This document shows positions 1-11,850 of a DNA stretch of 64,000 bases, one piece after another. How positions within the stretch are numbered: position 1 is the first letter of the stretch; every line of letters starts with the position of its first letter. The stretch comes from Macrosoma leucophasiata (lineage: Eukaryota; Arthropoda; Insecta; Lepidoptera; Hedylidae). The notes beneath the pieces are model-generated. The model ran no database searches. It was not told the origin of the DNA and was given only the letters and a program-made list of their open reading frames with translations. The stretch is from assembly GCA_036365455.1 (NCBI GenBank), contig JAWQUS010000003.1, positions 6,716,001 through 6,780,000 on the forward strand. The letters are read 5' to 3'. The position numbers and the translations under genes were made by a program.

Positions 1-818
1 TTTTTTTGTGAAGTATTTTAATCAAATAAACAATATTTGAAATCCTCATTTTATGTTACATTCCCTTAAAAATAACGGTACTTACCTAAAAAACTAAAAT
101 TATCTTCTTATCAACTCAAACGCATTCAGACCGATTACCTACTTAAATTGAAATAACTTGATAACATATCATGAATAATAGAGACTCAAGGTTGAAATAA
201 TTAATTAATTGCAATAAAAATGCGAACCACTATGTATTCCCTCATTCCATATCTCAAAGCAAGGAAGCTGCGCCGACCTCCAAGGTGTTTGAATTTTTCA
301 TAACATGCATTCAAATACGCTACGCGACGCGAATCAAGAATTCTCAAGTACAATTAAACGTCGCATGACGCAAAATCCGCATTGTCCGACTTGCAGGAAA
401 ATCAATATTCAGTACTTCGACTTTTGTCTTTTTCCTCTAATTTGTTTTTATTAAAAACTGTCATACCTACTATATTTTCCAAGAGGTATATCTCCAGACT
501 GATGCGCACCCAATCTTACTACACAATATCTCTTAGGGCGAGATTCACACATTTACTTTGACTAAACATTCAATAGGTACTAAAAAATAAGCATTGAAAG
601 TTAGAATCAGAGTGTTAGCTCGGTCTGTGAATTTCACTTTCACTGGAATTGTCCCTCGAGGGTTTAGGCAATATTATTATTTATGGCCATAGAGCAACTC
701 GGCCCACCGGTCGCGGGGGACCGTAGGAGAGTAGCCATAGCCTTTATTACCAATCCAAAACAGTCTGTCATTTTTACGGGAGGAAATACATGTGACACAC
801 ACTCACACTACTAAAATC
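1..818. other. No gene seen; fragment of family M end at 534-645
   Basis: AT-rich non-coding DNA. Only the gattcacac...ggtctgtgaatttcac pair recalls family M ends. Confidence 0.5.
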
Positions 819-1188
819 GTTTTATATTATTTCGCATTAACACATGCTTGTGAAATATATTTTATTAAAAGAAAAATTTGACTTCAGGCGAGACTCGAAC
901 TCGCGGCCTACTGGGAATCTAGTCCAGCCGCTCTTCCAATTGAGCTACTGAAGTCCTGCCCGATTTGTCAAATCTTTCCTTCACATTTATTGCATTGCTT
1001 TGTGGTAGCAGCAGCGCCATCTATTGCCAACTATGCTAGTTAGGCAACCGATATAATAGACTTTGCAGTTTATTGAATATCGTAAAGAAGTCGCTTTTAC
1101 CCTTAATAATTGTTTTATATTATTTCGCATTAACACATGCTTGTGAAATATATTTTATTTAAAGAAAAATTTGACTTCAGGCGAGACT
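819..1188 (-). repeat. tRNA-unit repeat: one full 293-bp unit plus a partial second
   Basis: The block beginning gttttatattatttcgc at 819 recurs at 1112. Each unit holds the tRNA-like body and a ~180-bp spacer (with atctattgccaactatgc). The second copy stops inside the tRNA-like body at about 1188. Confidence 0.8.
881..954 (-). tRNA. tRNA-like sequence 1 (defective anticodon loop; repeat-borne)
   Basis: 74 nt folding with a full acceptor stem (ACTTCAG/CTGAAGT), a D arm (GCTC/GAGC) and a T arm (GCGAG/CTCGC). It has clear A-box and B-box promoter motifs. The anticodon stem pairs as GCTGG/CCAGT only if the loop is 9 nt, so no anticodon can be assigned. From memory it resembles insect tRNA-Tyr with the GTA anticodon lost. 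It lies inside a repeated ~293-bp unit, so a tRNA-derived retroposon is likelier than a working tRNA gene. Confidence 0.6.
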
Positions 1189-2879
1189 GTCACAAGATAA
1201 TTTTCTCCCTGTAATTCTGGGTCAAAATATCTTGACCATCGGTCAAAGCGTCTGCGCTGCACTGAAACATCAATTTCGTGTGGGAATCAGGCTGTTTTTA
1301 AGTAACCATCGATTTGAACAAAGTCCTTATTAGCCAAAATTTAATCCGCAAATTGCTTCCGCCCAATAAAAAAAATCGTCCGAATAAAATTATACCAACT
1401 AATGACATGGCATTTTCTTTCTTAGTGTGTATCCCAATGACGAAGTATTTTCTGATAAGGACAAAAACCCGAATAACAAAGGAAGGCACAGTTTAACGAA
1501 CCCTTGAGATCGAGTCGTAATTATAAAACAAGTACATATTTCAGAGTACGTTCGTACTTACTTGGTAACATAAAGTCACATAAGTAAATCATAAATATAA
1601 TATTATTATAGTGATTTTGTATCGCCATGAGAAAGATAAAGTAATGAAAAAAGGAGTTTAATAGAAATATTCAGTCACGAGAACTGCGTAAGCGTCACCG
1701 CATTAGCAGCAATTACTAGCAATCATAGAATTCATAGATGCAAAAGATCTGCATTTCGACCCTCGGCTTTTGTGTAGCTGTCTCTAGGCTGCAGTATTCA
1801 CATACCATCAATGTGAATTGCACGGGCGTTTGTTACTATAGTATATAAATTAAAAAAATAGGTAATTAGGTACAAACATTTAACTTTGCATCAAAAACTA
1901 CGCAGGAGTTTATTTACATGCTCATTTTTCTCTCATCTGAATATCGCGTTTCATAGCGTTACACTACAAAATGATCTGAAATATAAAGAAAGAAAGAAGA
2001 AAGAAAAGAAAGAAATTCAGTTTTTATTCTGAAACCGTGTTATTATTTTTCGAGAATACGCGTCTAAGGAATTACGCAGACATTTTAGACGTATTTCAAT
2101 AAACCGATATAGTATCCCTATTATTTATTATCACCATAAAGGAACGTGGTCGCATCGCAAGACTGCGCACGTGATGTAGATTGCCATTAATTGATTAGAC
2201 GTGCACGCTTCACTCTCCTACCGCTAAACATTCAAATAAATACACAGTGAAATATGATAGGTATTATTTCACAATGCTTTCACCTAATTCTTGTGGACTA
2301 GAAACTCTTACGATGTAATTAAGGATCTAGTTAACGAACAGAACAGTATAACTGGAAAAAGCCCCTCTAACTTTGAAGAGGTAAATCCAGGTCTGAATCG
2401 GAGATATTTGAAAGTCATTCCATAAAGGACCTTCCGTTTAAAAGTTACCTTTCGTTTTATGTTCGGAATACTGTTTCTTATTTATTTATTTATTTTATAG
2501 ACCATCACAGGCACCAATTCAAATAATGCAAAACAATGATTATGATTATTTAAACTGCTACCCCAATTTATTACTAGTAGGTATGACGATTGTTAGAAAT
2601 GAATTGAGAATGGTTCCACAGAGTTTATTTTTATTTGGGCAGATTGTCAGTAGCACTCTCTTGTGAATCGTCCAAATGGATTCAATGAATGTCAATAAGC
2701 TCGTGTCCTTTCCATAATAATGTCGAATCATTATTTATTGTCAATATGTACCTACATACCGGAAACTAGCTAACGACGTGAAGTTTTACATCATATTCTC
2801 ATCTTCATCATTCTTAACATATATAAATTACGTGTCACAGTGTTTGTCTGCGATGGACTCCTAAACTACTTAACCGTTT
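1189..2879. other. No gene seen
   Basis: Short purine run at 1980-2015 and a decayed B fragment at 1735-1835 (gatctgcatttcgaccctc, ctaggctgcagt). Otherwise nothing recognised. Confidence 0.5.
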
Positions 2880-3168
2880 TTTTTTTTGTAATGTAATGAA
2901 AATGGCACACAAGTATGCAGTTCACATTGATGTTAAGTTATCACTGCAGCCTATAGACACCCACACAAAGACCAGAGATCAAAATGCAGATGCTTTGCCA
3001 CTCCTGAGGGCTAAGGTATTATGCGACTGTGCCGGGAATTACAGGGCCGTACATTACCACCTGACCGGAACACGATAGTGTTGACCACTTCCATTTAGTG
3101 GCAAGTATATTAGGTAATGCGGCGGTGCCTACGCCCGCGAGCTCCGTCACTAGAACTCTACCACCAGT
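2880..3168 (-). repeat. Family B repeat (poly(A)-ended, most abundant in window)
   Basis: On the minus strand runs from a gtggtagagctc-type start through tagtgttc...cgtgttccggtcaggtgg, aggcctcagga, gcatctgcattttgac, ctataggctgcagt, catcaatgtgaactgcat to an A-rich end. This is a ~280-bp retroposon-like repeat with no tRNA head. Confidence 0.8.
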
Positions 3169-3291
3169 CAAAGATTTTAACCAAACTAGCGCACCGTGTG
3201 CAGTTTGATTAAAATACCTTTGCAGATAGGATAGCGTACATCTCATTTTTTTACCGAGTTCAAAAAACGAGAAGGTTCTCAATTCGGCCGG

Positions 3292-3318
3292 TATATATAT
3301 ATATATATATATATATAT
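3292..3318. repeat. (TA)n microsatellite
   Basis: Thirteen TA repeats inside a common 'gttctcaattcggccgg' repeat (related copy at 29535-29595). Confidence 0.9.
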
Positions 3319-3664
3319 TTTATGTATGTACGCGAATTTTGCCGAGATTTCTGGACCGATTTACGTAATTCTTGTTTTGTTTGATGCGGAATAGTTTCGA
3401 ATTGGTCCTATAAAAATTTGATTCAGATAGGCATCCAGTTTTTATTTTATGAACATTTTTTTACTTACTTTCACCTCAGACTAAAGGAATAATAAGAATA
3501 GACGGCGAGTTGTCATACAGTGCGTTAATCTACTGACCACAGATCACTATACTAGCTACTGACGTCCTAGATAGTCCTAATGCGCATGACAACAAGATGA
3601 CAACAAGTGACAATGACACATTTACTCATCGACGACACAACACACCCCATTCGTTGTAGCACCG

Positions 3665-4380
3665 CAGTTCCAGGGCACTCCGCTCGCCGTTGGTAAGAGT
3701 ATCGGTATCCTGGGCATTGACATATCTAACGAAGTGCAATTTGGGAGTCACATTGAGTGTAAGACCAAGTTGGCATCCAAAAAACTAGGGGTGCTTAACA
3801 AAGCGAGGCAGTATTTCACATCGGGGCAGCTATTACAGCTTTATAAGGCCCAAGTGCGGCCCCATCTGGAATACTGCTCTCATTTGTGGGGGAGCCCCCA
3901 AATATCAACTTGGTCCACTCGACTCCCTACAAAGACGCGCCGTTCGTATTGTTAACGACACAGGACTTACTGACAGGCTCGAACATCTGAGCCTGCGCAG
4001 ACGTTGGGAGTCTATGCGTTTTATACCGTCTCTACAATGGCGAGTGCTCTCTCGAACTGTTTGACATGGTGCCACCGTCTCTTTTCCTACACCGCACTAC
4101 CCGCCGAAGAGAGAAGTTTCACACTCACCGACTGGACACTTGGCAATGTTCAACGGTGCGGTTTTTGCCCAGAACGTGTAAATTGTGGAATGAACTTCCC
4201 TCTGAGGTGTTCCCTCGGTGGTCAAATATGGGGTTCTTCAAAAATGGCGTCAAAAGAGTCCTTCAGGGCTGGCAGCGCGTTGGCGACTCCCCTGGTGTTG
4301 CAAATGTTCATAGGCGACGGTGACCACTTTCCATCAGGTGGCCCGTCTGCTTGTCTGTCAACCCTTTGACATAAAAAAAA
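3665..4380 (+). mobile_element. LINE 3' end (CR1/Jockey-type reverse transcriptase C-terminus)
   Basis: Several frames give pieces of one protein: SHIECKTKLASKKLGVLNKA, LLQLYKAQVRPHLEYCSHLW, ARQYFTSGQ, then LPRTCKLWNELPSEVFPR and GWQRVGDSPGVANVHRRR before a stop. These are typical of the region after the RT domain in CR1/Jockey-group LINEs. Frameshifts show decay. It ends in a short A tract (aaaaaaaa) after tttgacat. Confidence 0.85.
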
Positions 4381-4579
4381 CACAGCTTATTTACTCCTTC
4401 GTGGATAATTTTTTTCATTGATTTCGTATAGTCGTGTAATAATTTTGTATCGATACACCTAAACAATTTGAATTAGGTATCTAATTGCCACGAAGCTAAA
4501 AGAGTCAGATTTTACAAATTTAACAGATGTGAACATTCATCTTATTGACAATGCAGCAATAAACTAAAAAGTATTAAAT

Positions 4580-5037
4580 AAATATAACTACGTTAAGAAA
4601 AACCGACTTCAAAACTGAAAAGTAAAAAATAATAAAGATTTAATTGTAATTATGTACTACCTATTATTTTTATGTGCTATTGACTTATAGGTTTGAAGTC
4701 GGTGCCAAGCCAAAATCACTTAAGTAGGCATTTCATTGTATTAAAACGTAACTTCACGCCTGTAATCCCCGAAGGGGTAGGCAGAGGTAAATGCATGAAT
4801 TCAAGCATACATGCAAACACCTACGATTCGCCGGTTACGTTTTGTTCAGTGTATTAATTTGCTCGTATTCATATTTAAGTGATCAAAATATAATTGTTTG
4901 TTTAAGGCTTGGCACCGACTTCAAACCTATAAGTCAATAGCACATATAAATAATAGGTAGTACATAATTACAATTAAATCTTTATTATTTTTTACTTTTC
5001 AGTTTTGAAGTCGGTTTTTCTTAACGTAGTTATATTT
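4580..5037. repeat. 458-bp palindrome with 132-bp near-perfect arms
   Basis: 4580-4711 and 4906-5037 are reverse complements with one difference seen (attatttttatgtg against its counterpart). Arms begin aatataactacgttaagaaa and end cggtgccaagcc. The 194-bp centre holds a fragment of the tRNA-headed SINE tail. Confidence 0.88.
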
Positions 5038-5680
5038 TGTAGTTGCATTATTATGTAAATGCCTAAATTGCACCCGTGCGAAGCCGGTGCAGGCCGCTAA
5101 TGTTTTTATATTTACTGTGTAAACATAAGATTTGTTTTTGTCAAAAAAGAATAAATCGTTAAGAAAAGGCGTATTGGTTTATTTTAAAGTAAGAATTAAT
5201 AAAATAATTTGCTTGCTTAATGGACAATATTTTTGAGAATCACGTTATCGATCAGGAATGTTTGATAAATATGGGACAGCGACAAGTTCCAATCAATTTC
5301 TGCACAGTAAAGGGATCGTGTAAAGAGCTAGCACAGGCAATAGAATTCTAGAGATAGAATATTTTATTATATTCTCAAGACTAATAGGACTGTTGATTTA
5401 TTGTTGATGGTACCTACATGAATTTTATAAGCCATGTGAATTCAAACGCATTTCTATGCTATACCTAGTAGGGCGTCTGTCTAACAATACATTTGAATTC
5501 GGGTAAAGTTGTCCAAATACAACACTATGCTATACTTATCTACCATTTACTTACGTCAAATAATTATATTTTTATAATAATTGAGTACGGAAATTTAACG
5601 TTTTTAATGACGATTTTACTGGTGCTAGAGGTCCAGTGATGGAGCTGACGGGCATAGAGACCATCGCTTTGTCATAATAA

Positions 5681-6886
5681 TAGGTTGGGGAAAAAGTCTT
5701 TCCGCATTATAGTATGTATGAACTTGTAATAAAATCTCTTTGGCTGTAGTATTTGTATCTGGCTGGTTTTGGTATCAATGAAAGTTAAAATTTTAAAGAC
5801 CATAATTCCAAGTTCAAATTAGGCAAATGTGTGATTTTCATTTGTTTATCAAGATGAGTGAATCTAATGAAGAAATTCGATACATTTAAAAATATTACTA
5901 CAAAAAAGCAACGCAAGTCGCGAAAAAAAAATTCGATGTTTATGGACCTAGTGCAGTGTCTGTGAGAGTAGCACAAATTTGGTTTATGCGTTTTCAATCC
6001 GGAAATTTTGATGTCAAAGATGCACCTCGCTCTGGTCGCCCTATTACGGATAAAATGGATGCCATTTTTGAAAAAGTGGAGCAAGATCGACATATCAGTA
6101 GTTACGACGTAGCTGAAGAACTGAGAATTGATCACAAAACAGTTTTGGCGCATTTGAAAAAAGACCCAGCTTTTTTCAAATGCGAAAAAAAGTTCGAAAT
6201 TTGGGTACCTCACGAGTTCACTGAAAGAAACCTAATGAACCGTGTACTCATTTGTGATTCTTTATTACGACGTAATGAAACCGAATCATTTTTGAAGAAG
6301 CTGATAACTGGTGATGAAAAGTGGATCACATACGACAAGAACGTGCGAAAAAGGTCGTGGTCAAAGGCCGGTCAGGCTTCACAGACTGTGGCGAAAACCA
6401 CCACACACACAACATCGCAATAAGGTGATGTTGTGTGTGTGGTGGGATTGGAAGGGCATTATTCATTATGAGCTATTACCACCAGGCAGGACTATCGATT
6501 CTGAACTCTACTGCGAACAACTGATGAGATTAAAGCAAGAAGTTGAGAGAAAGCGGCCGGAATTGATCAACGGAAGGGGTGTGGTGTTTCATCATGATAA
6601 CGCTAGACATCTATAGCCACTCAGCAAAAATTAAGAGAGTTTGGCTGGGAGGTGTTAATGCATCCGCCGTATAGTCCTGACCTTGCACCTTCAGATTGCC
6701 ACCTGTTTCGGTCTCTTCGGAATTCTTTATGCAATGTTAGGTTAACATCACGAGAGGACTGCCAAATCCACTTGTCGCGGTATTTTGATGAGAAGTCCGA
6801 AAATTTAGTTAAATTTAAATAAACTATATTAAATAATGTTTTGAATTATCTTAAAAAATGCGAAAAAACTTTTTCCCCAACCAATA
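5681..6886 (+). mobile_element. Decayed mariner element with transposase remnant
   Basis: Terminal inverted repeats (ggttggggaaaaagt at the left, its complement at 6868-6882) flank a transposase reading frame starting ATG 5854. An HTH region (SGRPITDK, DVAEELRIDHKTV) is followed by the catalytic blocks of a DD34D transposase: TGDEKW, HHDNA and YSPDLAPSD are all still readable. The frame is broken by a stop near 5887, a frameshift near 6400 and more damage after 6615, so it is inactive. Length (~1.2 kb) fits the family. Confidence 0.92.
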
Positions 6887-8040
6887 TTTTTAATTTTCGC
6901 AATCACTTTGAGAGAATTTAGAAATTAAAGTATTTTAAAAAAAAATCGTCTTCGTCAGGGATCGGGGGGCAGGGATATTTTTAAATCACATGTTCACTCT
7001 TCATTAAATTATAGGTACTACATTACTATCGTGTTGGACGTAAAACGTAATCACGTTTACATTAGTACCTGAAGTACATTCAACACGATCGATATGGAAT
7101 CGTGGAATGTATAACACGAATTGCAATAGACACGTAAATAAATAACGTACTCACCATATTGTAAAACACAAAAAGGAAACACTACTAAGGATCGAAGATA
7201 CTGAATTACAGCACACCACTACAGTCGCAAATCTAACCATCAATGATAACCATTATCGTCACCTATTTACAATAATTCGATAAATTCAATATCCTAATCG
7301 TGTTTCAATAACTGATAATTACGATTACCTATTGACCGTTAAAAATTATTTTCAAAGTCAAATAAATGATAAATAATGTCAATTTGTAAATAATGTGGTC
7401 AAAGGGACCAGCCTGCTCTGTCCTAAAGCAAACCTACAACTAACAGTCGAGCAAAGATCATTAAGATTATGATACTTGCATTTAAAAGATAGCATAATTA
7501 CCAATGGCGTTAAGTGAAACAAATTTACAGCCTGGTAAGGCAAGTATTGACGTAGTTGTGTTGATGATTGAATTATTAATGGATAACAAAGATGCAGGTT
7601 TTGCTGTTGATAGATTGCTGATGCCTCAAGACAACTGACATGAGGACTTCGTGATTATAAGCAAAACGGTTAGTCCTGTGGTCTCAGGTTCTATCGTCGT
7701 GTCGAAAAGTAAGCGACATGATTTGTTTGACATGTTTTTCACTCTGAAGTTTGAATATCTTAGCTCAATCACATGTGAATAAAAAAACATAGTGACGAAT
7801 CGTGGGTGTATGCATTTATATTTATGATTCCTTGTAGAACCCGTTGGGAAAGCATAGACGTAAAATTATGTTATTATTAGTTTTCGGTAAAGTCGCGGAT
7901 CGCGGGTACAACCACCAGGGATAATTTAGTCACTTTATTTTATTCAGTAATAACATTCGGTTCAGATTATTATTATTATAATGCCCATGTTCATATTAAT
8001 AATAATATTAAAGGAGAATTAATAATTAAATCATATTAAT
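6887..8040. other. No feature recognised
   Basis: AT-rich DNA between the mariner and an RTE fragment; no open frame over 60 codons worth keeping. Confidence 0.5.
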
Positions 8041-8387
8041 AATTCGCGTTCGTAATGAAGATGTAAGAAAGAGGCTTTGTGTGAATGATAGTATCGTTGT
8101 AAAAATGAAAAAAGGCAAGTTCCGATGGTTCGGGCATATAGAAAGAATGTCGAATGAGCGAATGACTAAACAGTTGCAGAAGCCCAAGAAGACCGAGACT
8201 GACCTACCATGACCAAATAGACCAAGTTCTGTCTGATGGTGCGGTTAAAAGTCTTAGGAATCGGCGTGCATGTATGAACAAAATGATGAAGGCAGACGAG
8301 GCACGAGAGGTTTGTCAGGACCGGAATATCTCGCACTCTACACTCCCTGCCTATCCCGTTAGGGACCTGGTGTGAAGATACATACAT
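8041..8387 (+). mobile_element. RTE-type LINE 3' fragment (RWFGHIERM subfamily)
   Basis: Broken frames read IRVRNEDVRKRLCVND, KMKKGKFRWFGHIERMSNER, then ACMYEQNDEG and EVCQDRNI...LPAYPVRDLV before tgaagatacata. This is the region between the RT domain and the 3' end of RTE-like elements. Confidence 0.7.
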
Positions 8388-8622
8388 CACCTAATATACT
8401 TGCCGCTAAATGGTAGTGTACAGCACTATCGTGTTCCGGTCAGGTGGTAATGTACGGCCTTGTAATTTCCGGTACAGAGGCATAACACCTAATGCCTCAG
8501 GAATGGCAGCGCATCTGCATTTTGACCTCTGGTCATTGTGTGGGTGTCTATAGGCTTCAGTCATCACTTAACATCAATGTGAACTGCATGCTTGTTTGCC
8601 AATTTTATAACATAAAAAAAGA
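8388..8622 (+). repeat. Family B repeat, 5'-truncated
   Basis: Starts at cacctaatatacttgccgc and runs to the A tract after ttataacataaaaaaa. Directly abuts the RTE fragment. Confidence 0.8.
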
Positions 8623-9129
8623 GATAATGTTTCATACACATACAAATCTTGACGTAGAGACTAAAATCGTCGGCAAGATTTGAAACTAATTTTATCAATA
8701 TCTATCTATCTCTTTTACCATCTTAAAATATCCCCATCGCCGTATCGCATTCACAACTATTTACTTAAGTAATTTGGTTAAAAAGCATAATTTTCCTGAC
8801 AATATCAAAATTCAAATAACGTTATCAACCTAATTCCGACCATATCCGCTAGCAACTGCACGCATCTCGGCAACTCCACTTTGGCCTTCTGCCCAATGTT
8901 GCACAATTGATTGCACATTTCTATTTGAGATAAAACGCTCATATGAAATGCATTTCGTCAAACCACTTACGATCAGGTATCTGTTCCTGGGTTTTGATAT
9001 AGTAACATTTTATTGTAGGATCACTTGTTGTTGGGACATTTCCATGAATGGGTGATTATACAGACAGAACGTCCAATATATGTGTTCATTTCATAGTCCT
9101 ATTGGTTCATAGCTTGTTGTATTTTTTCA

Positions 9130-9360
9130 TGATAAAATGCGTCTGCTTGTTGACAAACAAGCAGACGAGCCACCTGATGGAAAGTGGTCACCTTCGCCTA
9201 TCAGCCAATGATGTTATTGCTATCACCATTTGCAACACCAAGGAAGTTGCCAACGCGCTGCCAGCCTAAGGGACTCTTTTAACGCCATGTTTAATAGTAA
9301 CGCATCAGGTTAAGACATAGAGGATACCTGTTGAATATCCTCAACAAAGTGCTATAGGTC
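9130..9360 (-). mobile_element. CR1/Jockey-type LINE 3' terminus
   Basis: On the minus strand this matches the end of the LINE at 3665-4380 (ggcagcgcgttggc, gacggtgaccactttccatc, ggtggc...gtctgcttgt), with the shared SPGV-like codons decayed. Confidence 0.65.
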
Positions 9361-10659
9361 CACAGCCGTAGGGCAGTCACATTTTTCAAAAACCGTTATA
9401 AGTTTGCTTCACTCACAAATCGTAGACATTTTGAATGGTGATTATAATAAACACTAAACTTTAAGGTCCTTAGGTACATTTAAATCGATATATGTACTTA
9501 AAAGACGATACGGAAAAATGGAGTAGGTAAAAAGTTCAAACACCGATTTCGATCTGACCCGGGTTAATTAATTATTTCAATCAATTTAAGCTAAAAACTG
9601 AGAGCGCCTGATTTTTAACCCCCTGGCAGCATTTTTCTGTTTACGTAACACAAGTGGCAAACAAGCGCATGCTTGTTCGACACACCGAGTAAACAATTTA
9701 ACATTTAGGTATGGTAAGTGAATAAATACTGCAGCCCTTAAACATCTACGTAAAAATAAAAAGAGGTTCCAAAGCAGACGCATTACCACTTTACCACTTC
9801 TGAGACATAAATACAATGTAGTAGTCAAGTTAATCCGCAACCCAGCAATTCGTTTCTTCAACTAGATAATACGAGTATGTATAAGTTTTTCGGCTATCGG
9901 TTGACTTGTTCCCTTCAATCCCTTCAAACCCGGGCGGGATCCCGTTCAATTTACAGCCCGGATTAATCCCGCAGCAACATGCGGAGTCCCGGTATTTCGA
10001 GATTCCGGTATCCCGGTATTGCATTCCTTAGCCCAAACCCTCGAACTCTGATACTGAAACACTCTCAGCAGAAACGAAAAGTAGGTAGAAAATGTGACCG
10101 CAGATAGGTCAGGTTATGTCGTACTATTATGGATCCGTACAACATATCGTGTCATACCCGTTCGTATTATGTGTTGTGTAACCGCGCAAATTTATAAAAA
10201 ACATACATAATTATGGACCATTAGCTACTTTACACATATTTATAGACCATCTAATGTAGCAAACTAGGTCACAGACTTTAATTAACAATCCTCTGCTAAT
10301 TGTGCGATTAAGTTTAAAGAGAGCACTCATAAAGAAAGGTTTCGTCATTAGCCAATTAGCGAGTAGTTTTTATCTGTTAGTCAAGTGTTTGCTTACCGCC
10401 AAGCAAACAATGCGACATTGTAAATAAAATGATTTAATCTCCAGCAATACCTAACCTAACAACCGTGTATCCAATGTGAGTAAACAACGTTAATATAATC
10501 CGTGCATATTATTATAACCGCAACTTAGCGAGTATAATTCTGCCTGTCAATGTACGTTATAGGTAGAATGTTGTTGTTTGGTATGAATTACACTACGTTG
10601 TTTTTCGAATACAAACTTTGTTCAAAACACGGCTAACTCCGACAATAATCTATCATTAT
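9361..10659. other. No gene seen
   Basis: Includes a short CG-rich patch at 9930-10015 with repeated 'cccggtat'-type motifs; nothing else recognised. Confidence 0.45.
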
Positions 10660-10850
10660 CATTTCAGCTGAAAGATGTCCACAGTTGTAGAAAAACGCCC
10701 CCAAAGATTGCAACTTTCAGCGTCGGTCCACCTCGTGGGAGGCCTTCCTACGCTTCGTTTTCGTGCACCGGTACGTGGTCGCTGAGAACTCTTCTGCTAC
10801 AACCGGAGTTGGTTCTTCGAGCTACCTAATCTACTAGGTGCTATGGACAA
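10660..10850 (-). mobile_element. RTE-type LINE 3' end, degenerate
   Basis: Begins tcatttcagctgaaagatgtccac like the 3' end at 49482 and continues through ggtccacctcgtgggaggcc and cggagttggttcttcgagc, matching that element with internal deletions. Confidence 0.65.
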
Positions 10851-11545
10851 TACAGCGCTAAATACTACCATATTTAGTTTGCGACACAGATCACGCAGAA
10901 CCATAACAGCTTAGGCCTCAGATAAGAGGCAACACATCTAAATAGGGAATAATATCAATTTACAAGCTACAGTATTCTTAACATCAATGTGAACTGTATG
11001 TTTGTTTGTCAATTTCATGGCATAAAGATAATCGAGGCATAGACAGGAAGAGCTAACTTACTTCTTTCAATCTACTAAACAATATTAATAATATATATTC
11101 TAACCATATTGGTTCGCGCCGTGTTCTGTTTCCATCACACGAGAAGCCACGGCTGCTTTTTCCCACGTGAAAAGATCAAGCTTCAAATTTCAACTCGGAG
11201 ATATAATTTTTCATTAGAGATAGCTATTCGAATAAAAGCTTTTACAAAAGCGTCTTTTATTATAGCAGGCAGACAACCGTTATCTCGAATGCGAATATTC
11301 TCTCTACAACTGACAAATGAAAACATTGCGCCGAGCTGTACTACTGCACAAAATAGCTTTAAAATAGTCCGCAACTTTTATGTATGGAATACGAGATTAC
11401 TCTAAAGATACTCCATAAATACATGTAGGTTTAGAACGGTTAATGTCGAAAGGAAGGAAATAATAAAGCTGATAAGATTATTATTATAATTTTTTTACTA
11501 CTGCCCAAGTGCTCGAGACGTAGGAGAGAGAGAGTAGGAGTTAAT

Positions 11546-11850
11546 AGGCTGCCTCTTGACTTGCAATTAGAGTAAGACAGCCAAGTGAAAGGCTCCTAAG
11601 ACTAGAATCCCTCTTAAACTCTCAAGTATCTATGGTCCAAGAACTATTGTAGAGGCATAACAACTTAGGCCTCAGGATAGGCTGCCTCTTGACCTGCAAT
11701 TAGAGTAAGACAACCAAGTGAAAGGATCCTTTGACTAGAATCCCTCTTAAACTCTAAAGTATCTATGGCCCAAGAACTATTGTAGAGGTATAATAACTTA
11801 GGCCTCAGGAGTGGCAACGCATCTGCATTTTGACCTTCGGTTTTTGTGTA
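11546..11850 (+). repeat. 133-bp tandem duplication running into a family B fragment
   Basis: The unit starting aggctgcctcttgac at 11546 recurs at 11679 with about eight differences. Each unit ends with the B motif cttaggcctcagga. The last continues into gtggcaacgcatctgcattttgacc. Confidence 0.8.

Noticed and set aside
881..954. Functional tRNA gene
   Set aside because: The anticodon loop is 9 nt or mispaired in all copies and the copies sit in mobile repeat units, so I list them as tRNA-like.
1300..1500. Paired 60-63-codon frames on both strands
   Set aside because: Mirror-image open frames with no motif, start context or splice signals.
4004..4369. 121-codon frame offset from the LINE frame
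   Set aside because: Shadow frame. The adjacent frame carries the conserved LINE C-terminal motifs.
5785..6213. 142-codon minus-strand frame
   Set aside because: Antisense shadow of the mariner transposase.
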